Shown here: piece after piece, positions 1 to 10,974 of the stretch
Position numbering within the stretch: position 1 is the stretch's first letter
How the letters are laid out: each line of letters starts with the position of its first letter
Assembly (NCBI GenBank): GCA_018257865.1
Contig: JAEUBA010000155.1
Coordinates: forward strand, 1-40,876
DNA: 40,876 nucleotides
Direction of reading: 5' to 3'
From: Stereocaulon alpinum
Taxonomy: Eukaryota; Ascomycota; Lecanoromycetes; Lecanorales; Stereocaulaceae
Notes under the pieces: generated by a model
The model's database searches: none
What the model was told of the DNA's origin: nothing
What the model saw: the letters and a program-made list of their open reading frames with translations, nothing else
Translations under genes and position numbers: made by a program

Positions 1-3000
1 CTTAAGGAAGCTCGCAGTCTACTAGATAATCCCCTTAGGGATTCCTTTTATCCTTAAGTTATAGAGTAGCCTTTTATAGGATATATTATTAAATACTCCT
101 ACTATATTTAGTAATAGTAAACTTACTATATTATTCTTACCTTAGTTCTATATTATATAGATTAAGTCTATAATAGTCTTTAGGGCTATTTTTATTAAAC
201 GTCTCTTCCTACCTCCTATCTAGTATTCTAGGAGTAGGTAATTTACTTTAGCTATTCTACTAAGTCGTTTTACTATTACTATCTCTAATACTTTCCTAAG
301 TATATCTAGTAGTATAATAGGTCGATAGGCCTTAGGCTTAGAGTAATTAATCTTCTTTAACTTCTTTAGTATTACTGTATTCGCTTCGCAGAACTTCTTT
401 AGGTAGTATCTATAATCTAAGTACGCCTAAAATACCCTTTAAAAGGTCTCCCCTATTTCTATATATACCGCTCTTAGGAATCTATTCGGGATTTCTAAAA
501 TCCCTAGGGCCTTATCCGCTACTAAGTACTAAATCGTATCCTTTACCTCCTTTATAGTAATCTCGCTATCTATTATAATAGGCTTTAGGTAATTAGCCCC
601 CTTAATATCCGTTAGGTCTATTAGGGGTAAGAGCGGGAAGAGGACCCTCCTTAAGGCCTCTACCTTCTCTTTAAAGTCTATCGCTTTATTCCCGTTCCCG
701 TCTTTAATAGCTAGGAATTATAGTAGCTCTTTAGGGTATATACTCCTCTCCCTTCCCTACTTAGCGAGTTACTATACTCCTCCTAGCCTTAGTAATACTC
801 TATAGACCCCCTCTTAGAAAGCTATTATCCTAGTCTTTTATAGAATAGTAACCTTTTTCCTTTTAATTTAGCGGAGAGCCTCCTTAGTCTATATATTTCT
901 ATTATAGCGGTAGGCCTTAAGCGCTACCTATAATACTTTAGTAACTCTTATATACGCCCCGTTCTAGTATAGTTTAGCTCCGGCGTAGGGTTCCTTAAAT
1001 AGGATAGTATTCTCTACTACCTCCTATAGCGCAGCTATAAGCTTATTAATATATAGGTTAATCGCTTCCTTTAAGTCTAATAAGTATCTACCTATAACCT
1101 TATTTAGGATCTTTATATATTTCCAGATTTCTTCGCTAGTCGCCTCTATCTCTATCCTTTTTTAAGCTCTCTTCTAGTATACCTAGCGCTCGCTCTAGGT
1201 CTATTCTAGCTCTATTATAATTAGTATATAATCTAACCCTATATTAAGGTCTTCTCTTACTCCGCACTTCGCTATCGTATTATACGCGCCTTCGGTTAGG
1301 AATATAAGGTTAATAGCGCTCTCTAAGCCCCTACTTTACTATATAACTAACTTCTCTAGTAGTTTAAGGACTATCCCCTTCTCTCCTACTACTTCTAGTA
1401 GCCTATCTACTATTATATAGTATATAGCTCGTCCTAGGTTATTCTATTAGGGGTGGTATAGGTTGAAATCCCTTATTATAATATATTCGCCTTCGCTTTC
1501 TAAGGCCTCCTTTAGCCTTAGGATAGTCGTAGGGCTATCTACTAATATATAGCTTACTAGCGAAGGGTTATAGATATTATATACCTATACTCTCTCTACT
1601 ATTAGCTCCCTAGTATTTTCGTCCTTAGTATTAGCGTTATTTTAGGTTCTCTTAGTCTAAATCTATAATAAGTATAAGTCGCCCTCCTAGTACTCTACTC
1701 CCTAGTTATTAGGATCTATCCTTTTATTTATATAGAAGTACGTTCTAGCCTCTAAGTCTCCCCTATAGGCTAGGTAGAACCTACTTATACTTATATTATA
1801 TAAGGTTCTATTTATTAGGTTATATACTAGCTCTTAAATCGCTAATACGTCTATATCTTTTATATCTTTATTTTTAAGAAGTAGTACTATTACTATATCC
1901 TTCTTCCTCTATATATTATACTATAGTATTTTTAGGTAGGGTATATTCCTTATTAGGTAAAGGCTGCTTAGATATTCTCCTATATTTAAGTAGTCTTAGT
2001 AGTCTTTACTACTCCTAAAGTTTACTTAAGGGTATTTATTAGATTAATCCTTTTTATAAATAGGGGCTATTACCCTTACTCTACTTTAGAGAGGGTTATT
2101 AATTATCCCCTCTTCGCTACCTCCTTAGTTCCTTTCTAAGGCTTATCTATTATATCCTCTAAGGCCTTCCTCTTCCCTTTAGAGATTACTTTATACTACC
2201 CTTCTAAGCTAGTCCTTTCTAGTATTACTAACGTAGGCCCTACTAAGTATTACTTTAGGGTCTCTTTAAAGTATTTTAGCTTATACTTAATTCTCTACCT
2301 AGCCTTAGTATTCTCCTTCTATTAGATTAAGTAGGTTTTACTCTATATTAGGTACTCCCCCTTATATACTACGTACTTAGGCTTACTACTAGCTCTTTCT
2401 ATATAATTATTAGTTATATAGTTTTAGGCGTATATTCTATAGCGGGTAGGGTATTTATATACCTTAGTAATATATCCGTACCTATAGTAGTTAAAGTACT
2501 ACTTAGGGGCGGCTTCTCTCTCCTAGTAATTATAGAAGAGGAGGCTATTCTCTACTACTATCCCCTCTATAATAAGCTAGTTCGCCGCCTCTAGGCTTAG
2601 GACCTTAATTATTAGTATAGAGAATCTCTTCTCCCTCCTAAGTATATCTAGCTTTAATATAAATATAGGCTATTTAGCCTTTATTATCTCTAACTTTAAG
2701 TAGAGCTTCTTATTATCTTTTCTTAGGGTTTTAAAGATCCCCTATTAGTCCTTTATATCTATTATCTTTTTTACTCTATAGATCGCTACTATTATTATCT
2801 TCTAGAGGACTCTTACTAACCTATAGAGTCTCCTTACCTACCTATTATCCTTCTCTAATTCCTCCCTAGCCTTTACTAAGGCTATTTAGAGAATAATATC
2901 CCCCCTTATAATCCTCCTTACTATAATAATCTCCCTAGCTACTCCCCCTACTCCCCTAAATATTTATATTAGTTAGGGAAGAGTTACTATAGCTATCTAT

Positions 3001-3510
3001 ATCTTTTCGCTAGTATTATTAATCCTAACTATTACCTACTTTACTTTCTTAATATCTTCTACCCTAAGTATAGCTAAGTAGATAGTATTTTAGCCCCTTT
3101 AGGCTATATAGGCTATATCTACTTAGCTATTATTTACCCTTCTAGTTAAGTAGTCTTTACGCGTTAATTAGCTACGGTACTCCTTTATAGTATATCTTTT
3201 AGTAGTATTCTCCTATATATACTCTATAATCCTTTCTACTATATTTTAGAAGAAGCCTTATATAATCTTATTTATATTTACTTATAGTATCCCTTAAACC
3301 TTCTCTATAAACTCTAGTAGCGCCTACTCTATAGCCTTTATATACTATATTCTTTCTTTAATTCTTTCCCTACCTTAAGGGCTTTATAGATCTTTAGTAG
3401 GTTTCTACTATTATTACTATCGCCTTATTATCGCGTTAGGACGCGTTCCTTATCTACCTTTACTACTAATACCTCCCTTCTCTCCTCCCCCCCTATCTTA
3501 TATTATTTTG
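1..3510 (-). mobile_element. RIP-degraded Tad1-like LINE (non-LTR retrotransposon), left end cut by window
   Basis: Read on the minus strand, this AT-rich tract keeps the order of a fungal Tad1-type LINE although stops fill every frame. Around 2405-2510 there are two gag-type zinc knuckles whose Cys/His codons are now TAC or TAT. Around 1815-1870 is the endonuclease motif DVLAIQEP with its CAG turned into TAG. At about 430-600 lies the reverse-transcriptase box normally reading KAPGPDGIPN, and at about 180-380 the block with PKAYRPI. The catalytic YADD box would lie off the left edge. Nearly every change fits C-to-T or G-to-A at CpA/TpG. The element is non-coding today. Family placement rests on motif order; the right boundary is approximate. 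Confidence 0.8.
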
Positions 3511-3639
3511 CTAGGTTTATAACCTAGTGTAATCGCTCGTTTGGCCTAGTAGGCCTACTCGCCCGTCGTGCTCGTTATCGTCGCTATCTTTCGAGATTTA
3601 ATAACTAATAGGCTTAGTAATAAGCTTAATTATATAAAG

Positions 3640-4490
3640 TTAGGACCGTTCCTTATAAAGGAATATAAAGGGGATATAAACTATATACTAAACCTCTTAT
3701 AACTAATAAGGAAGTACTTAGTATTTTATATATTATTACTTAAGAAAGTAGACCCTAAAATACTACTAAGGACTATACTATTACTCCTAGATTAGGATAA
3801 TAAGGAGTATAATATTAAGGAAATTCTAGATTAATAGGTAATTAAAGGGAAAAAGAGGTATCTAATAAAGTAGTTAGACTATAATTAGTTAGAGAATATA
3901 TAGGAATTACTATTTATACTTAACTACCCTAAAAAGCTAGAGTAGTTCTAAAAGCGAAATCTATAGTTAGGGGATCCTACTTAGAAAAGTTAATCTTACC
4001 TATATTAAAGGGCGGGAGGTTATTTAGGACTTTAGAAGTAGTAGCTTCCTTCTTCTTCTCCTTCTCCTTTTTTAGAAACTTAATATTCCTTATCTTTTAT
4101 TAGACTATCTTTACTTAGTTTACTTTAATCCTTTAAATTTATTTCTATAGGTAAAAAAGCTTTATAAAGGTTTTATCTTCCTTACTATATAATTTAGTAT
4201 ACTATTCCTCTATCTATTTCTACTTAGGAATATTAAGTAGAGATAGCTTATACTTATTACTACTATAAATATACTTAATATATTAGTTAGATACTTCCCC
4301 TATATAATATAGGAGACCTAAGTTAGTATACCTTAAATAAAAGTATTTTAATAAGGAAGCTATCCTAAGTTTTAGGACTAACTAATAATAATAAGTAAGG
4401 GAATTCGTTAGTTTCTTAATCCTTAGTATAAGGAAGAAATACTTAGGTTATTAAGTTACTTTTAGGACGAAAATAACTAAATAAGGGGAT
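3640..4490 (+). pseudogene. 3' remnant of a chromodomain-bearing Ty3/Gypsy element (chromovirus)
   Basis: From about 3640 the plus strand shows the integrase C-terminal pattern KLGPF...IKEY, then a decayed HVSLL-like stretch. A chromodomain follows at about 3800-3960, with the recognisable pieces KGKKRYLIK and LENIxE. Its tryptophan and glutamine codons have become TAG, as RIP predicts. Bases 3960-4490 are 3' untranslated AT-rich sequence ending in a purine-rich AAATAAGGGG just before the LTR-like repeat. Everything upstream of the integrase tail is missing, so the element is 5'-truncated where it meets the LINE. Chromodomains of this class target insertion to heterochromatin in known fungal elements. 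Confidence 0.72.
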
Positions 4491-4492
4491 TA

Positions 4493-4749
4493 TATTATAG
4501 GTAACCCCGTAAGGTTATAAGTAAGGTATATAATAGAGTTAGTAGGTAAAGGATACTTAGGAGAGGACCTAGTAATATAAATAATCTAGGGTATATTAGG
4601 AAGATTATAGAGTAATATAGTAGATATAGGACTAAATTACTTAGATTATATTAGGGCTTAGTATAATTAAGGTAAATATATAAGGAAGGGTTTTCCTTTA
4701 ATAGAATATTTTCTTATCTCCTTATATTTAACTTATATAATAGAGAGGA
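4493..4749 (+). repeat. LTR-like repeat, left copy (257 bp)
   Basis: This segment aligns without gaps to 39658-39914 in the same orientation. The differences I saw are C/T or G/A transitions. It begins TATTATAGG, against TATTACGGG in the other copy, directly after a purine-rich tract. It is therefore probably the 3' LTR of the chromodomain element to its left. The right copy continues another 12 bases to CGTTATA, which would be the RIP form of a CA-ended LTR; the left copy diverges at 4750. Confidence 0.75.
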
Positions 4750-5340
4750 GTCTTAGCTAAAGATACTTTAATAACTATCTATCTCTATTACCTTTAAGTG
4801 CTTAATATACTATATAATTTACCCGTAGGAGTTAAACCCCCCGTTATAATATATACCAAGCCCTTACTAACTAAGTAGGGCGGGAGATAACTAATCTAGG
4901 AACCGTAATAGTACGACTACGTATCTAACCTAATATTATAGTAACTCTAGGCCTCTCCCTTAAAAACGTAGAGAAATTAGAATTATAAAGGTCTAGTAAC
5001 GCTAGCTCTAAGCTAGTATACTAGGATATAAGAAGTATAAAGTTACTAAAGTTAGTATTAAGTAATAGATATAATTATATTACTTAGTAGTAGAGAGTAG
5101 TAGAATTTATAGTAGAACTAATTTCTAAGGAACCCTAAAAACATAGGGGAGTCCTAGGTAGTAATACTATTACTAAGCCCCTAGACCCTAACTGATATTA
5201 TTACGTTAGCGTAGCTATAACGCGCACACGCTTGAGGGTTAACACTTATCGTTACTCTACTAATCTATAACTTGATTGCTAACTACAACGAACTTACTCT
5301 TATATAAATCAATACTAGCTGTACGAGACAACAGCTACCA
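4750..5340. other. AT-rich, RIP-mutated intergenic DNA; boundary to the gene island
   Basis: No gene is visible. Composition stays TpA-rich to about 5200, then changes within 100 bases to normal base use just before the halogenase 3' end. This marks the left isochore-like boundary. I could not assign the sequence to an element. Confidence 0.6.
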
Positions 5341-5360
5341 TGATTTGCCATCCATGGGTT

Positions 5361-7336
5361 TCACACTTTGATTGCCACAGGTACCCTGCCGGTGATGTCC
5401 ATCGTAGGAGCTTTGGGCATGCATCTAGCTCCAGCCTTAGAAAGACCCAAGCTTCCCCTCTTGACGCGTGGCGCCCATCCGTCAATAGCGTCGCTGCTGA
5501 AGCTGTCAATACTCAACGCATCTTCCGCTCGCAGCATCTGCTTGGCGCGGATAGTTTTCAAGATCTCCATCTCGTCCGGCGAGAGACCCTCGGGGTCGAC
5601 AATGGCCCTCTGTTCATCTTTCGCTTCGGTTTTGGTGTTAGAGAGAGCGGCAGGTGCCTCGTCGCCGTTGTTGAGCACTGCTGTCTCCATCTTCTTTAGC
5701 ACGGCTGCATGCTTTTCTGGGGCATGCTGATCGAAGGCGGTTAGACAGAAGTCAACCGTGTTATTGAGTTCTTCCTGGCTGAGCTTGCCGTTCACATCTG
5801 CTGATCCTTGGATGACTAGACAAACAGATTAGTGACGGACAATATGGTTAGGAGTTCTAGGGAAAGGGAGGCGTATACTCGGTCTGAAGTGTGCAAATGC
5901 TGTCTCAAAGCCATCCTCATCCCAATCGCTTAAGATCGGTTGATCGCCTTTCCTGATCTGTTTGAGAGCAGTCAAGACCACAAGCAGAAATCGTGTGTAC
6001 CCTTCTGAAACTTTGCTCGAATGCCATTTAAGGGCGGTCTGCTCGTCGCAGTCTCCTCTCATCGCCGCGCGTATGGTCGTTGCAGCCGAGAGAGCACCTG
6101 ATAGCGCTAGATGAACGCCAGATGAGAAGTATGGATCGATGAAGCAGCCAGCGTCGCCGACGATACGGACGTTGGGGGTGGCATAACAAGACGCGCTGTA
6201 GGACCAATCTGAGGCCGCCTTGATCTCGGAAATTAGCTCACCCTTGGCAAGTATTTCGCTGATTCCGGGAGCAAGCTTAAGAGATTCTTTGTAGAAACCC
6301 TGAGTAGAGGGAGATTCCATGGCCTTCTTCTTGGACATGGCAAGCTCTTGCTTTTGCACGATACCGACGGACGTGGTACCATTGTGTAAGGGAATAAACC
6401 AGCACCAACCGCTCGCGTCTAACGAGAAGTGCGTTAGCATCCTGAGATATCGCATGAGAAGGATGGACTCACCCGTAAGAGCTTCGAAGAAAGGTTGTCC
6501 CTCCCGGGGGGTGTCAACGGCATAGTGTCCGGCCCCTTGCCAATAACCCCAATTTGCGATGTTCTTCAGTCCTTGATTAATGGTTCGATTTTTCAAATAC
6601 TTGGTGCTGACCAAGCCGGCTCGCCCACTGGCATCGACAAGGTAATCGAACTTGATCTCGCCAGAGCTACCGTCTTTGCGCGACCAGGAGGCAGAGACTG
6701 GATGGCCAAGGTCTGGTGTGTCGGAGTCTGTGTTGCCATTTTGCTTGTTGGAGGGTACGAATTCAATTGAGTTGACTTTGACACCATCAAAAATATTCGC
6801 ACCGCATTTTCCAGCATGCCTAAACATTAAATCGTCTGACTCGGAGCGAACCAGGTTCCACGCATAATTTTCTGGGCCACCGGCGGCGATGAAGTCGGTG
6901 ACTAGTCACAACGTCAGCAGAACATTGGTATTAGTTTTGGAAGAACCTACATCCTTCGGGCTTGTCGTTGAGCTTGAACGCTGCACCCATCTGTCACGGA
7001 TTCGTCAACGCAAAAGTAATGGAACTTGGTGAAGCTGATCCAATTCACCTTCTTTCGGAATCCATGATTTGCAAAGGTTTCGTCCAAGTCGATGAATCGC
7101 AGGAAATGACGGAATGATGGAAGCATGCTCTCGCCGACATGGTATCTAGCACCATCAGTTTGTATTTCTGCCTTGAAATTTGGCGCAGAAGTTGATTCAC
7201 CATCAACACACCTTGGGAAGTTTTCTGCCTCCAGCACGACACAGCTGACGCCTTCGCGTGCCAGCGCCGAAGCTGTATAGGATCCTCCTGGGCCTCCACC
7301 GACCACTAATACCGTCGTCTTTTTGGGAATAGACAT
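5361..7336 (-). CDS. Flavin-dependent halogenase, six exons (about 561 aa)
   Basis: Probably an FADH2-dependent phenolic halogenase of the fungal GsfI/RadH type, which chlorinates aromatic polyketides with reduced flavin from a partner reductase. Exons read as 7336-7212, 7145-7049, 6990-6951, 6901-6473, 6418-5879 and 5815-5361, all GT-AG and in phase. Residues 13-18 form the FAD-binding GGGPGG. The halogenase signature WxWxIP is present as WCWFIP at about 235-240. RYHVGESMLP and GDAGCFIDP are typical flavin-halogenase blocks, and the C-terminal end DAIDGWAP...RGSLGL matches fungal halogenases. The 54-nt intron 6472-6419 has no in-frame stop and is easily mistaken for coding sequence; GTGAGT, GCTAAC and TTAG mark it. 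The gene looks intact. Its promoter carries two CCTCCG-type sites shared with the PKS. Substrate and chlorination position cannot be read from sequence. Confidence 0.9.
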
Positions 7337-8020
7337 GATGCTTTGCTATGAATTTAATGAGGCTGGCTGCAATGGAAAATGTTCCATGAAGGTACGGGGT
7401 GTGAGAAGAGTCTTATGCAGGTTTCGAATTGAGATCGACCTCACCAACACTTCGATGGTCTGTCCTTGTCACCTTGCATAAGCTACTCGTCTGTTTCTGG
7501 CTCTTTTGCTCGCATATACAATCCGGAGGCCGGGGTGCTCTCCACCTACCAAGCCATGTCCGTCCCATCCTCCGACGTTTAGCTTCTACTGTTGTGCTCA
7601 TCGTGAGTGTAGAGTGCTACCGGACACGAGTAAGGTATACCGTTCAACTCGGCACGGGAGTATATTCGGAGCTTTTCGAATTTTCGGAGTCTTTGCGGTG
7701 TCCGACTACCCCAATTGGCGACTCACATGCATACACTTGGTTGACCCCGCTAGTTCCTGAACCGCTGTGTCAGGATGAGATCGGCAAAGGCGGGGCTGAA
7801 TGCCGAGGACCTTACATTCTATGAGCTAGCAACGCTTGGTAATGTACGGACAGCTGATGAGATCTGCAGGTATATGGTCCACACTGCATAGTGTAGATTG
7901 TTTGGCGTAGACGTTAATTGATTGACTAAGTAAACTAGGTAGGAGCTACATGGCTACAAAAGGGTAGAACTAGTACCAAGTATGTCAAGCATTTAGCGTA
8001 TATAGGATACTAGAGACTCC
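7337..8020. promoter_or_regulatory. Halogenase upstream region with inverted CCTCCG sites
   Basis: There is no convincing gene here, only short ORFs without family features. The stretch is the 5' region of the halogenase and the 3' flank of the decarboxylase. It contains CGGAGG at 7524-7529 and CCTCCGA at 7569-7575, an inverted pair 190-240 bases upstream of the halogenase start. The same words occur in the PKS/P450 promoter. Confidence 0.55.
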
Positions 8021-9053
8021 TTAGCGCTTAACATTAGAAGTTCCCTCCCCCCACGTCAGTCGAGGAAACAATTTGAGCGCAGCGCCACGTCTAATCGAAA
8101 AATTCTCATCTTCCCTCATTCCCACAAGAAACTCATCTAAGAAGGTCACTTGCTGACCAATAGTCTTCTCTCGAGCAAACGGGAAGTCACTCCCATATAA
8201 GATATGGTCCTTCTTAGCAAAGCTGCGCAGCAGGCTTAATGGGTAATTGTAGGTCGTGAGAGCGAGATCGAAGTAGAAGCTCTGTGCTTCCTCGAGGAAC
8301 TGATCGGCTGGTTTTTGCATGAATTTTGCTTCTGCGGACTGATGGGCGATCCTGGTTGCTATATACGGCAGCGTGCCACCGCCGTGGGAGAGGATGATCC
8401 TGCATTTGGGATGCTCTCGGATAGTATCTGAGACAATGAGATGCACGGCGGTTCGGGTGGTCTCGTGGGGGAAGTCAATGAATGGTGGTGGGAGCCAAGG
8501 CTCTTTCAGCGCTCCAGCGTGGAGATCGGCTGTTGGATGTATGAATACGACCGCTGCTCGGCGATCCAGCTCGTCCCAGATGGGACGCAAGACGGGATGC
8601 CCCAGGTACTTTCCGTCGTAGCTCGTAAGCAACGTTACTCCGTCTGCTTCCAGTACGTCCAAGCAGTAAGCAATCTCGCTCATGCAGGCTTCCATATCAT
8701 CGAGAGATGGGAGTGTTGCAAAAAAGCCAAACTTCCTGGGGTATTTGTCCCGGAGCGATGCTGCGTATTCATTGATGTCGCGCGCTAAATTGGTTGCCTC
8801 TGCTCGATCCCTGACGAAAGACATGGCTGGGGTGCTGAGCGAGAGGATGCTGTATCCAACACCGTTGCGAGCCATGGACTCGAGACTCAATTCAGTGCTC
8901 CACTCGGGCAAAGTCATCCCTTTGGGAATGCCGGAGGCACTCTTCCATGCTGTGCTCTAACATCAACTCCGTTCTCCTCATTTCAAATGTAGGGGACTTG
9001 CCTTGCACGTATTTAGGAGGCAAGATGTGGTGATGAGTGTCAATTTTGTCCAT
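8021..9053 (-). CDS. Amidohydrolase-family decarboxylase, ACMSD/OrsB-like (326 aa)
   Basis: A member of the amidohydrolase_2 family, which includes ACMSD and fungal aromatic-acid decarboxylases such as OrsB (orsellinic acid) and PatG/YanB (6-methylsalicylate). Likely role: removal of the carboxyl group from the PKS-derived aromatic acid. Exon 1 is 9053-9002 and exon 2 is 8949-8021. The metal-binding HxH is in THHH (His7, His9). Further expected ligands are in VFIHP (His155), ILSHGGG (His206) and YGSDFPF (Asp272). The length is normal for the family. The only intron, 9001-8950, reads AAG|GCAAGT...CACAG: a GC-AG intron, chosen because it alone joins the phases to give YVQ-AWKSASG. Using GT a few bases upstream shifts the frame. 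It lies on the same strand as the halogenase, 684 bases upstream of it. Confidence 0.88.
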
Positions 9054-9625
9054 GGCAAGCGGCGTCTGATGATCAAAGGCAATGACGATCTGATAACTTG
9101 CGGTAGTATGGAAGATATTGAACTCCGACGACCTCGATCTTGTGACACTACAAGAATATCATAGATGATGCTAGATGCACATTGGGAATAAAGCTTGGGC
9201 AATAATGGTCCGATATTACGCCATCCGGTCTCTGACTGAATTGAGGCTCTAGCGGTGGTGATCGGAGAAAGTGAGCAAACGCTTTGCCTACTCGAAGAGC
9301 TAGAAGCGAAAACGCCACCTCAAGTACATACCCTTGCCTAGATCACGCTGTGAAGAAAGACCGGTATCTACCTAATCCCGAAGAAGTAGGAAGGTAAGGA
9401 TTGCGCCTCCTCACCCGCATTCTCTTACCCAACTAACATCTCAAGTACGGCAGCGTATCTGAACAATTCCCTCAAAATCCCGCGTCCCGCATCCCGCATC
9501 TTTTCGAATTTCAAATTCTAGATAATTACCAAATTGTCTTACCGCCACCACTGATCTAGTCCTCTTGAAACTATGGCTGATATCGTATCTGATAGTCTAC
9601 TATCGACTTCCTGATCCTTGAGTTA
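9054..9625. promoter_or_regulatory. Upstream region of the decarboxylase; no gene seen
   Basis: This GC-normal intergenic DNA has no supported ORF. ACTCCGACG at 9122-9130, about 70 bases before the decarboxylase start, matches six of the seven bases of the CCTCCGA motif found upstream of the halogenase and PKS. A full match was not found. Confidence 0.35.
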
Positions 9626-9838
9626 ATGCCCCGCCCCAGGAATCCGGTGGACGCCTACCGAGAAGAGATCGCAATGCGCGTCTATAAGAATGTTCTAATC
9701 GACAAAATACTACATGACCTTGAAAGAGGACACCAAGTAGTGGTTAGTAAGTCGACCTTAGAGCGCCGCCTGAAAGGCGCTACTGACGTAAAGAATCTCC
9801 GTAGCAATGCGTATGCGTATCCCTATGGGTATATATTA
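9626..9838 (+). pseudogene. HTH-like protein fragment, possibly N-terminus of a transposase or regulator
   Basis: The 71-codon ORF begins MPRPRNPVDAYREEI. It then has a helical stretch ending KSTLERRLKG, which resembles an N-terminal helix-turn-helix found before integrase- or transposase-like domains in fungal proteins. After RRLKG the similarity stops, and the reading frame ends at 9839, where the FAD-oxidase remnant begins. It is therefore probably a fragment left by an insertion or rearrangement that replaced the oxidase N-terminus. Base use is normal and not RIP-like. The family is not firmly recognised. Confidence 0.35.
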
Positions 9839-9841
9839 TAA

Positions 9842-10974
9842 GAGGTCGGTTCCGACTCCTGTGTCGGCTTGTTAGGCGCTTCAATAGGGGGTGGCATTGG
9901 TCTCTACGGTGGGCTTCACGGTCTCCAGCTTGACGCTCTTCTATCCGTACGAATTGTGACTGGCACTGGTGCAATCTTGGACGTCTCTGCAACGTCTTAC
10001 CCCGATCTCTTCTGGGGTATCCGAGGAGCAGGCCATAATTTTGGCATCATCACATCCGCAAGTATACCAGATTTACAACTTCAGCAATAACGGGCAAGCT
10101 ATGAACGCAGACTCCAGGATCGCCGCCAGCCAAAACGCGTCCGTTTGGGAGTACATCAAGTCTTAGGAGCTGAACCAGCCTAACGAACTTGGATTTGAAC
10201 TAGGGCTTGCTTACGATGAGACATATGGTGGTGTAAGCAGCTCTTCACGTCTTGGTTTATTTGTTGAATTGAGCTGATGCTTTGAATCCAGACATACCTT
10301 GTAGTCAACGTCATCTACGCTGGTCCATTGGATGAGGGCATGAAATTGGTCGACAATTTGATCAATCTCAACCCTATCTCCCAGAACATCACGGAAATAC
10401 CATGGAAGGACATCGAACCGTAGTCTAAATTTGGGGTCGATGGGGTGTCTTGCATCAAAGGAGGAATGCATAGCGTCTACAGCGTCAACGTCTACCAGAT
10501 TGACGTCCCAACTCTCATCAACTTCACCAACTATCTGTCTAACGTCTTCATCGAATATCCGGCCCTCCGATTCGGGGTACGGGTGATTGTCCAATACGCA
10601 AATCGCGTCATCAGATCCGTTCCCGACGACGCAACAGCGTACACATGGAGAGATATGACGGGTTATATGTAAGTCTCCGATCTCCATCTTACTCTATTTC
10701 CGAGTTGGATCTAACGCGCACCTCCAGCCACTCTGACATTGGTTTTGCCGACAATTCTGTGCTACCAATTGTGACCGAGGTCGGTGAAGCAAGCCGCGCC
10801 ATGCTCCTGAAGACCAGTGGAGCCCAAGATCTCGAGGTCTATGTCAATCTTGCCCATGGCGATGAGGGTGAAGTGTCGTGGTACTCGGCCAGAAAGTTAC
10901 CAAGGTTGCATGCGCTCAAGAAGACCTATGACCCTAACCAATTATTCAGCTACTACAATGGCCTGTCTATCTAA
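9842..10974 (+). pseudogene. BBE-type FAD-linked oxidoreductase, decayed
   Basis: This matches the berberine-bridge/FAD_binding_4 oxidase family. The order is GASIGGGIGLYGGLHGL, a DLFWGIRGAGHNFGI block, then after a gap the substrate domain, and finally the C-terminal BBE motif ending NQLFSYYNGL before TAA at 10972-10974. It is broken: the N-terminal part with the usual flavin-linking His is absent, there is a frameshift near 10060, and in-frame TAG codons occur at 10164-10166 and 10420-10422. Both stops could derive from CAG by C-to-T, as RIP leakage would give. Two introns, about 10231-10291 and 10672-10729, still look spliceable. Related enzymes oxidise or cyclise aromatic polyketides, so this may be a lost tailoring step of the cluster. 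Confidence 0.82.

Noticed and set aside
7429..7824. 131-codon plus-strand frame upstream of the halogenase
   Set aside because: No recognisable protein family; the region carries promoter motifs and lies in the halogenase 5' region.
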